Source: CAVVJA01 sp963809815
GTDB taxonomy: Bacteria > Actinomycetota > Actinomycetes > Mycobacteriales > Jatrophihabitantaceae
Assembly: GCA_963809815.1 (NCBI GenBank)
Contig: CAWELM010000017.1
Span: forward strand, 372,001 to 436,000
Length of the DNA stretch: 64,000 nucleotides
Direction of reading: 5' to 3'
The notes beneath the pieces are model-generated. The model had not been told where the DNA came from. It did not search any database and saw only the letters and a list, made by a program, of their open reading frames with translations. The position numbers were made by a program, and so were the translations under genes. Positions 58,842 through 64,000 of the stretch are shown here, in pieces; within the stretch, counting starts at the first letter, position 1; each line of letters opens with the position of its first letter.

Positions 58842-60080
58842 ATGGCCGAGCCGGACATCGAGCAGTGGCGCGCCGAGGCACGCGACTGGTTGGCGTCGGT
58901 GCTGCCCAAACGATCGGACCGCAGCGAAACGGCGCCGGACTACGCAGTCTTCGCGAACATCTCCGAAGAGGCGGAGCACGCGATGCTGGACCGGGTCCGC
59001 GCCTATCGACGACAACGTTTCGATGCCGGCTACGGCGCGATCGCGTTACCGGCCGAGCTGGGTGGCGCCGGCCTGTCGCCCCGTTACGTCGTCGGCTTCA
59101 CCGCCGAGGAGCAAGGGTTCGAGGCGCCGACCTCGACCGAACTGATCAGCGTCACAACCGGTCTCGTCGGCCCGACGATCGCGACCTTCGGCACCGACGC
59201 GCAGCGCGAGAAGTTCGCCCGGGCCTTCTTGCGCTCGGATCTGCTGTGCTGTCAGTTGTTCAGCGAGCCGGGAGCCGGTTCCGACCTGGCCGCGGTCGCA
59301 ACGACGGCGGTGCGGGACGACGACGGATGGCGCATCGACGGCCAGAAGGTGTGGTCGTCCGGCGCCCGGTTCGCCGACTACGGACTGCTTCTCGCCCGGA
59401 CCGATCCGGACGTCGTCAAACAGGCCGGGCTGACGATGTTCCTGATCCCGATGGACGCACCCGGCGTCGAAATCCGGCCGATCCGGCAGATGAGCGGAGC
59501 GTCGTCGTTCAACGAGGTCTTCCTGTCCGATGTCCGAGTGGGCGACGACATGCGGGTCGGTCCGATCGGCGAGGGCTGGAAGGTTGCGAACGCGACGCTA
59601 GGGTTCGAGCGCACGGCCAGCGGTCAGGGTCAACGGCGCAAGGGCGGCACGTTCGAGGACCTGCTCGGACTAGCCCGCCGGCTCGGCAAGACCGGCGATC
59701 CGGTTGTGCGCCAGCAGCTGGCCGACATCTACGTGCGAACGCAACTGCGGACGGCTACGACCGACCGGGTCGCCCGCGCGGCCGCGGCCGGCGCCCCACC
59801 CGGACCGGCGGCGTCGATCGGCAAGATCGTGGCCTCGCAGAACCTGACCCGCATCGGAGATGTCGCGGCTTCGCTGCTCGGAGCGCGGATCGCGGCCGAT
59901 ACCGGCGAGCCGGATGCGTTCGCGTGGACGGAGCATGTTCTGGGCGCGCCCGGCTACCGGCTCGCGGGCGGCACGGACGAGGTCCAGCGCAACATCATCG
60001 GCGAACGTGTGCTCGGCTTGCCCCGCGAGCCGCGCGTCGACAAAGGGGTCCCCTACTCGAAACTGCCCCGCAGCACCTAG
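58842..60080 (+). CDS. acyl-CoA dehydrogenase 2 (FadE-type)
   Basis: 412 residues. LFSEPGAGSDLAAVATTAV is the FAD segment, WRIDGQKVWSSGARFADYGL the central strand, and RLAGGTDEVQRNIIGERVLG the C-terminal helix, the type used in actinobacterial FadE pairs that form alpha2beta2 enzymes. The catalytic Glu at the usual Y-E-G-T place is not apparent. It follows the thiolase by ten bases and faces acyl-CoA dehydrogenase 3 in convergent direction, separated by the 17-base repeat. The two could be the two halves of one heterotetramer (inference). Confidence 0.87.
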   Translation: MAEPDIEQWRAEARDWLASVLPKRSDRSETAPDYAVFANISEEAEHAMLDRVRAYRRQRFDAGYGAIALPAELGGAGLSPRYVVGFTAEEQGFEAPTSTELISVTTGLVGPTIATFGTDAQREKFARAFLRSDLLCCQLFSEPGAGSDLAAVATTAVRDDDGWRIDGQKVWSSGARFADYGLLLARTDPDVVKQAGLTMFLIPMDAPGVEIRPIRQMSGASSFNEVFLSDVRVGDDMRVGPIGEGWKVANATLGFERTASGQGQRRKGGTFEDLLGLARRLGKTGDPVVRQQLADIYVRTQLRTATTDRVARAAAAGAPPGPAASIGKIVASQNLTRIGDVAASLLGARIAADTGEPDAFAWTEHVLGAPGYRLAGGTDEVQRNIIGERVLGLPREPRVDKGVPYSKLPRST

Positions 60081-60083
60081 CCG

Positions 60084-60100
60084 CCCTCGCGGGACACTAA
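60084..60100 (-). repeat. dispersed 17-base motif, copy 3
   Basis: On the minus strand TTAGTGTCCCGCGAGGG matches the 17-mer at 16 positions. It lies in the 37-base gap between convergent stops of acyl-CoA dehydrogenases 2 and 3, a place where a terminator or a repeat element is more likely than an operator. Confidence 0.7.
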
Positions 60101-60117
60101 CCCGGCGCCGATCACGG

Positions 60118-61236
60118 TCACCAGCCGAGCAGCGTGGCCAAGCGTTCGCGATGTACCGACGCATCGCCGAAGAGCACCTCGTCGGCTCGCGACCGACGGA
60201 AGAACAGGTGAGCGTCGTGTTCCCAGGTGAACCCCGTTCCACCGTTGATGTGGACGTTCTCCGCGGCGGCCTGCACGAACGCGTCACTGCACCAGATCTT
60301 GGCCACCGCACCGGCCTCGGCCAGCCGCTGTGGGTCGTGCTCGGCTAGCAGGGCGCGGTCAACGGACGAGCGACCCATCTCGACCTGGAGGAGCAGGTCG
60401 GCCAGCTTGTGCTTGATCGCCTGGAAGCTGCCGATCGGCCGGCTGAACTGGTGGCGCATCTTGGCGTAGTCGACGGCCATGTCGAGGCTCGCCGCAGCAC
60501 CGCCGACCTGTTCGGCCGCCAGCACGACCAGCACCACGTCCAATGCGGCGCCTACCACGTCCGCGCCGCCACCGGCGCTCGTCAACGCGGTCGCACTCGC
60601 TGCGTCGAAGCTGACCTCAGCTTGGCCGCGGGTCGGGTCCAATGTCTCCAAGGCCCGGCGCTTCACGTTCGGGTCGTCTCCGGCGACAAGGAACAGGTCG
60701 CATCCGTCGGGCGTCGTCGCCGCGACCACGAGCTGGTGAGCGGTCGCTCCATCGAGAACGAACTCGGCTGTGCCGGACAGCCGCCATGCCCCAGCGCCGT
60801 TCTCGGCCCGAACCGCCAGGCGATCGGGCCGCCACCGGCCCTCACCGTCTACCCCGGCGAACGAGGCTCGCACCTCCCCGCCGGCCAGCTGGCCGAGCAG
60901 GTCCGCCGCGTCCGGGCAACGCGCGAGGATCTGGCCCGCGACGACCGTCGACGAGAGGAACGGAACGGGTAGCAGCGCCCGGCCGAGCTCCTCCCCCACG
61001 ACCGTCAGTTCGGCCAGCCCACCGCCGGCACCGCCGGCGTTCTCCGGAACGCCGAGGGCGGCCATGCCCATGTCCCGGCCGAGCAGGAGCCACGCCTGCT
61101 CGTCGTACCCGGTCCCCGAGTCGAGTTGACGGCGCGCCGGTGCTAGGCCGCCGCAGCCCTCCACAAGATCCTGGATCGCTTCGCGGAGCGCGCGGAGTTC
61201 GGCCTCCCGTTCCGTACTTTCTCGGGCCGCAGTCAT
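60118..61236 (-). CDS. acyl-CoA dehydrogenase 3 (FadE28-like)
   Basis: 372 residues. The FAD half is shortened, as in the FadE28/FadE36 type: MAALGVPENAGGAGGGLAEL, then VDYAKMRHQFSRPIGSFQAI, WCSDAFVQAAAENVHINGG and TGFTWEHDAHLFFRRSRADE with the catalytic-type Glu in WEHD. This suits the catalytic half of an alpha2beta2 dehydrogenase. It is transcribed opposite to acyl-CoA dehydrogenase 2, so joint regulation would need a common regulator. Confidence 0.87.
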   Translation of the reverse strand: MTAARESTEREAELRALREAIQDLVEGCGGLAPARRQLDSGTGYDEQAWLLLGRDMGMAALGVPENAGGAGGGLAELTVVGEELGRALLPVPFLSSTVVAGQILARCPDAADLLGQLAGGEVRASFAGVDGEGRWRPDRLAVRAENGAGAWRLSGTAEFVLDGATAHQLVVAATTPDGCDLFLVAGDDPNVKRRALETLDPTRGQAEVSFDAASATALTSAGGGADVVGAALDVVLVVLAAEQVGGAAASLDMAVDYAKMRHQFSRPIGSFQAIKHKLADLLLQVEMGRSSVDRALLAEHDPQRLAEAGAVAKIWCSDAFVQAAAENVHINGGTGFTWEHDAHLFFRRSRADEVLFGDASVHRERLATLLGW

Positions 61237-61291
61237 CTGGGCTCACCCCACGCCCGGTGTGCTGGGGCGCTGACCGGCCAGCGGTGCTCGT

Positions 61292-61918
61292 TCACCCGGC
61301 CCGCTCCTGGACGAGCCGCTCTTCGCGCGCCTCGTCCTCGGCCCGCGTGAGGCCAAGCATCAAGATCAATTCTTGATGCATGTGCATCCACACCGTGTGA
61401 TATGAGTCCATCAGCGGCGAGGCCAGCCACGAATCTTCGCCGTCTTCGAACTTGTCCAGCGCGGCCTGCAGGCGGGGACGGTAGCCCGCAAGATGCGGGG
61501 AAGCGCCCCCCAGGCGGCGAAGGATCGGGCCGATGGAGGAGTGCACCTCATCGAGCCGCTCGCGGATGCCGTCGTCGTAGATGGCATCGCTGTGGTCGTT
61601 GGGCGTTCCGTCGGGGCGCGTCTGCCAGGCCGAGCAGACGTCACGCAGCCTTCGGTTGATCGGTAGGAATCCGTCGAACAGCTTGTCGATCTCTTGCTCC
61701 TTCTCGCTGCCGGGCGGAACGCGCAAGAGTTTTCCGGCTTCGGCCGTGCCTTGCGGCGTGGCCATCGTGATCGGGCCCTTGGTTATCGCGAAGCCCTGCT
61801 CAACAAGTTGTTTCGTCGCATCATCCGGGGCACCGCGCACCATTCCGCGGATGACGAGGCTGATGAGCGCATCGTGCGCTGCGTCCGGCTGTCCAGTCGA
61901 GTCAGGAGCTTCGGTCAC
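61292..61918 (-). CDS. winged-helix-like + helical protein of unknown role, possibly related to PPDK-like proteins
   Basis: 208 residues from the GTG at 61918 behind GGAGGTG. The N-terminal half looks like a small winged helix (LISLVIRGMVRGAPDDATKQ, LVEQGFAITKGPITMATPQG). The C-terminal helical half has FLPINRRLRDVCSAWQ, PNDHSDAIYDDGI and DSYHTVWMHMHQELI. I recall the same two-part layout as an appendage of actinobacterial PPDK-like proteins, but could not check this. It lies 55 bases upstream of acyl-CoA dehydrogenase 3 on the same strand. Function unknown. Confidence 0.6.
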   Translation of the reverse strand: MTEAPDSTGQPDAAHDALISLVIRGMVRGAPDDATKQLVEQGFAITKGPITMATPQGTAEAGKLLRVPPGSEKEQEIDKLFDGFLPINRRLRDVCSAWQTRPDGTPNDHSDAIYDDGIRERLDEVHSSIGPILRRLGGASPHLAGYRPRLQAALDKFEDGEDSWLASPLMDSYHTVWMHMHQELILMLGLTRAEDEAREERLVQERAG

Positions 61919-61981
61919 CGCGACGCACCTCCGGTTCGATGGGCTGGGTAGCGATTCCGGCAATCCTCGGCCGAACTGTGG

Positions 61982-61991
61982 TTGACGTCAA
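61982..61991. promoter_or_regulatory. palindrome TTGACGTCAA upstream of the crotonase gene
   Basis: A perfect ten-base palindrome in the 207-base divergent gap between the helical protein and the enoyl-CoA hydratase. TTGACG could serve as a -35 element for the plus strand; a clear -10 is not visible. Apart from this the gap shows nothing. Confidence 0.35.
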
Positions 61992-62125
61992 GAAACTGTG
62001 GCAAGTGATTCGTAGCCGAGCAGAATCCGGACAGGTACGCTGCTCACCCGCCCGCTCGGCTTCGATCGGCTGCAGCGGCCCCGGACATCCGTGGCATCGC
62101 CCGTCGGACCATCGAAGGAGACGCA

Positions 62126-62926
62126 ATGGCAACCTACGAGACGCTCCTAGTGGATCGGCCGCAGGCCGGGATCACGGTAGCCACGCTCAATCGACCGGAT
62201 CGGCTCAATGCGCTCAGCTTCCAGGCGTTCAAGGACTTGTTCCAGCTCAGCCAGGAGATCGCCGCCGACGAAGCGACCCGGGTCCTGGTACTTACTGGAG
62301 CCGGCCGCGGGTTTTGCGCGGGCTTGGATCTGGAGGACGCCAGCACGCTGCCCGACATGACCGCCACGCAATTGTTGCGTGAACAAGAATCGTGGGCAGA
62401 ATCGATCACCTCATTCCAACGACTCGCCAAGCCGGTTATCGCCGCCGTAAACGGGGCCGCCGCCGGGGCCGGCTTTTCCCTGGCGTTGGCGGCCGACATC
62501 CGGATCGCGGCACCCGCTGCGCGGTTCAACGCCGCCTTCATCAAGGTCGGGCTCACCGGTGGGGACTGCGGGAGCTCCTGGATGCTGCCCCGTGTCGTGG
62601 GCCTGGGCCATGCCTACGAGATCCTTTTGACCGGTCGATTCGTCGACTCCGGCGAAGCCGCTCGCATCGGCCTCGTGAACCGGGTGGTGCCAGCGGAGGA
62701 ACTGCTCAACGAGGCGCTCCGGGTGGCCGAAATGATCACCGAGAACAGCCCGCTGGGCGTGGCGCTGACCAAGCGCGTCGTCCAAGTCAACGTCGATGCG
62801 CCGTCGCTCGAGGCGGCCGTCGAGCTGGAGAACCGCAACCAGACCTTGGCCGGCGGCACGCACGACATGTCCGAGGCGTTGCGCGCCTTCCGCGAGAAAC
62901 GGCCACCGGTGTACACCGGGCGGTGA
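62126..62926 (+). CDS. crotonase-family enoyl-CoA hydratase/isomerase without the usual catalytic Glu pair
   Basis: 266 residues, ATG at 62126 behind GAAGGAGACGC. The oxyanion loop is VLVLTGAGRGFCAGLDLEDA near residues 53-72. At the two positions that hold the catalytic glutamates in hydratases it has AAGAGFSLALAADIR (Ser) and FNAAFIKVGLTGGDCGSSW (Ile/Lys), so water addition by the classical mechanism is unlikely. The Asp in TGGD is a possible base, as in some isomerases. The end motif LREKRPPVYTGR is normal. It precedes phaC in the same direction. Confidence 0.87.
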   Translation: MATYETLLVDRPQAGITVATLNRPDRLNALSFQAFKDLFQLSQEIAADEATRVLVLTGAGRGFCAGLDLEDASTLPDMTATQLLREQESWAESITSFQRLAKPVIAAVNGAAAGAGFSLALAADIRIAAPAARFNAAFIKVGLTGGDCGSSWMLPRVVGLGHAYEILLTGRFVDSGEAARIGLVNRVVPAEELLNEALRVAEMITENSPLGVALTKRVVQVNVDAPSLEAAVELENRNQTLAGGTHDMSEALRAFREKRPPVYTGR

Positions 62927-63008
62927 CGCTGGACCAATCCTGGCCGCTGACTTTCGCAACCGGAATGTCCGAGATCACGGGCCATTCGGCAGCGCGGGCA
63001 CAGACTTC

Positions 63009-63040
63009 CTCTAAACTAGAGGGAGACTAGTTAAACTAGT
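63009..63040. promoter_or_regulatory. stacked palindromes upstream of phaC
   Basis: CTCTA-AAC-TAGAG (63009-63021) and ACTAGTT-A-AACTAGT (63026-63040, perfect) lie just before the repeat hairpin and 50 bases before the phaC start. The ACTAG half site is the same as in the palindrome at 42500-42513, which suggests a shared regulator. Confidence 0.6.
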
Positions 63041-63069
63041 GTCCCGCGACCTCCCTCGCGGGACAGTAG
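63036..63069 (+). repeat. dispersed 17-base motif, copies 4 and 5 as an inverted pair
   Basis: CTAGTGTCCCGCGA (63036-63049) and TCGCGGGACAGTAG (63056-63069) pair over 14 positions with one mismatch around the loop CCTCCC. The right arm, read on the minus strand from 63069 to 63053, gives 16 of 17 bases of the repeat. It overlaps the ACTAGT palindrome by five bases and ends 21 bases before the phaC start. Confidence 0.72.
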
Positions 63070-63089
63070 ATCGAGCCAAGGAGGCGGCC

Positions 63090-64000
63090 GTGACGTCGAG
63101 CGAGGGAGCTGCGTCAGCTCGGGATAAAAGTCGGGCCCGCCGGGCGACGTCGGCCCGCCGGGCTGCCGCCCAGTTGACGGAGGCGCCTGCCCCTTCCGAG
63201 CCGGAAGACCCCACGACCAAGGTCGCGGCCGACGCGATCGCAGGAACCGACCCGGTCGGAATGCCGGTGCTCGGGGAAGCTGTGAGCGATCTCGGCCAGG
63301 CCTTCGCCCAGATGGGGACCGTGAGTGGCAAGGGCCGGAAGCTGACCGGCCAGCTTGCCCGCATTCTCGTCGGATCGTCGGACGTCGCGCCCGATCCGAA
63401 GGACTGGCGGTTCAAGGACCCAGCGTGGTCCGAACACCCGATCTACCGTCGGATTGGTCAGAGCTACCTGGCCGGCTGCGAATTCGCCGACGAGGTGCTC
63501 GACAATCTGGGCCGCAACGGTCGTCAGACGACGGCCGCCCGGTTCGTCCTGGGCATGTTGGAGAGCGCCGCGGCGCCAACAAACTACCTGCTCGGCAACC
63601 CCGCCGCCGTTAAGCGCGCGTTCGAGACGGGTGGCCTGAGCCTGGTTCGCGGGACGAAGAACTGGCTCGGCGATGTGGTCCACAACAGCGGCATGCCGTC
63701 AACGGTCGACCGCGAGGCGTACCAAGTCGGCCGGGATCTGGCGGTCACTCCTGGCGCGGTGGTTGATCGAGACGCGCACGCCGAGATCATCCAGTACCAG
63801 CCGACGACCGAAACCGTGCAAGCGCGCCCAGTGCTCGTCGTGCCACCGCCGATCGGGCGGTACTACTTCCTTGATCTGCGGCCCGGACGCAGTTTCGTCG
63901 AATACGCGGTCAACCGCGGATTGCCGACGTTTGTGCTCAGCTGGCGCAACCCGACGAAGAACGAAGGCGACTGGGACCTCGACGACTACGCCGCGCGCGT
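63090..64000 (+). CDS. phaC: poly(3-hydroxyalkanoate) synthase, 5' part, cut by window edge
   Basis: 303 residues visible from a GTG at 63090 behind AAGGAGG; the frame runs off the right end. Class I/II PhaC marks: WRFKDPAWSEHPIYRRIGQS and the segment RPVLVVPPPIGRYYFLDLRP followed by GRSFVEYAVNRGLPTFVLSW. The lipase-like Cys box lies beyond the window. An Ala/Arg/Ser-rich N-terminus of about 40 residues precedes the conserved part. It polymerises 3-hydroxyacyl-CoA; surplus acyl-CoA from the neighbouring beta-oxidation genes could be the source. Confidence 0.88.
   Translation, partial: MTSSEGAASARDKSRARRATSARRAAAQLTEAPAPSEPEDPTTKVAADAIAGTDPVGMPVLGEAVSDLGQAFAQMGTVSGKGRKLTGQLARILVGSSDVAPDPKDWRFKDPAWSEHPIYRRIGQSYLAGCEFADEVLDNLGRNGRQTTAARFVLGMLESAAAPTNYLLGNPAAVKRAFETGGLSLVRGTKNWLGDVVHNSGMPSTVDREAYQVGRDLAVTPGAVVDRDAHAEIIQYQPTTETVQARPVLVVPPPIGRYYFLDLRPGRSFVEYAVNRGLPTFVLSWRNPTKNEGDWDLDDYAAR

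Noticed and set aside
1..64000. tRNA, rRNA, CRISPR, insertion sequences, phage genes
   Set aside because: No cloverleaf, spaced direct repeats, transposase or integrase motifs were found in the intergenic stretches; most gaps are under 250 bases.

Overview
The window is GC-rich DNA with tightly packed, often overlapping genes, many GTG/TTG starts, an F420-type LLM oxidoreductase, a TIGR03086/DinB-fold (mycothiol-dependent isomerase-like) protein, TetR regulators and PEP-utilising proteins of a kind I associate with actinobacteria. It therefore looks like a chromosome segment of a high-GC actinomycete. No rRNA, tRNA, integrase, transposase or CRISPR was seen, so a finer placement is not possible. 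The content is catabolic: five Rieske oxygenase alpha subunits, about ten short-chain dehydrogenases (two of them broken), seven NTF2/SnoaL-fold proteins, three acyl-CoA dehydrogenases, two crotonases, a CoA ligase, a thiolase with a DUF35 partner, an acyl-transferring 2-oxoacid dehydrogenase complex and a PHA synthase. An unknown hydrophobic or polycyclic acid is the most likely kind of substrate (inference).

Layout: 0-9.5 kb holds a beta-lactamase-fold hydrolase, VOC proteins, a crotonase, SDRs (one truncated), an NTF2 protein, a phosphotransferase, an epimerase and two divergent TetR genes. 9.5-13.6 kb is a two-gene operon of a CoA ligase and a pyruvate-phosphate-dikinase-like protein with a degraded ATP-binding half. 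13.6-18.4 kb holds NTF2 paralogues, a large protein of unknown function, an AHL-lactonase-like hydrolase, a frameshifted SDR and a TetR gene. 18.5-25.7 kb is the most distinctive part: a KstD-like flavoprotein, an SDR, and two Rieske oxygenases each encoded with an ~80-residue protein of the same unrecognised family; the second oxygenase and the SDR after it seem to use CTG start codons.

25.8-34 kb has an LLM oxidoreductase, an aldehyde dehydrogenase operon and a sugar-type ABC importer. 34-39.7 kb is a five-gene minus-strand operon (Rieske, Rieske, SDR, RPH-like PEP-mobile protein without an ATP-grasp domain, SDR). 39.9-45.6 kb contains a phosphatase, a kinase-like protein, small unknowns, SDRs and a TIM-barrel isomerase. 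45.6-52.1 kb is a VanA/VanB-like oxygenase-reductase pair, a zinc alcohol dehydrogenase and E2-E1beta-E1alpha. 52.4-54.8 kb is a ThuA-SDR-ThuA cassette. 55-62.9 kb is a side-chain beta-oxidation-like block, and the 5' part of phaC runs off the right edge.

Two non-coding signals stand out. A 17-base motif (CTAGTGTCCCGCGAGGG) recurs five times at four intergenic sites, two of them hairpins, one with a GCGA loop. Several perfect palindromes also sit in promoter regions (31264, 42500, 45087, 63026) and look like repressor operators. I cannot name the substrate or prove any function; everything beyond fold and family is inference.
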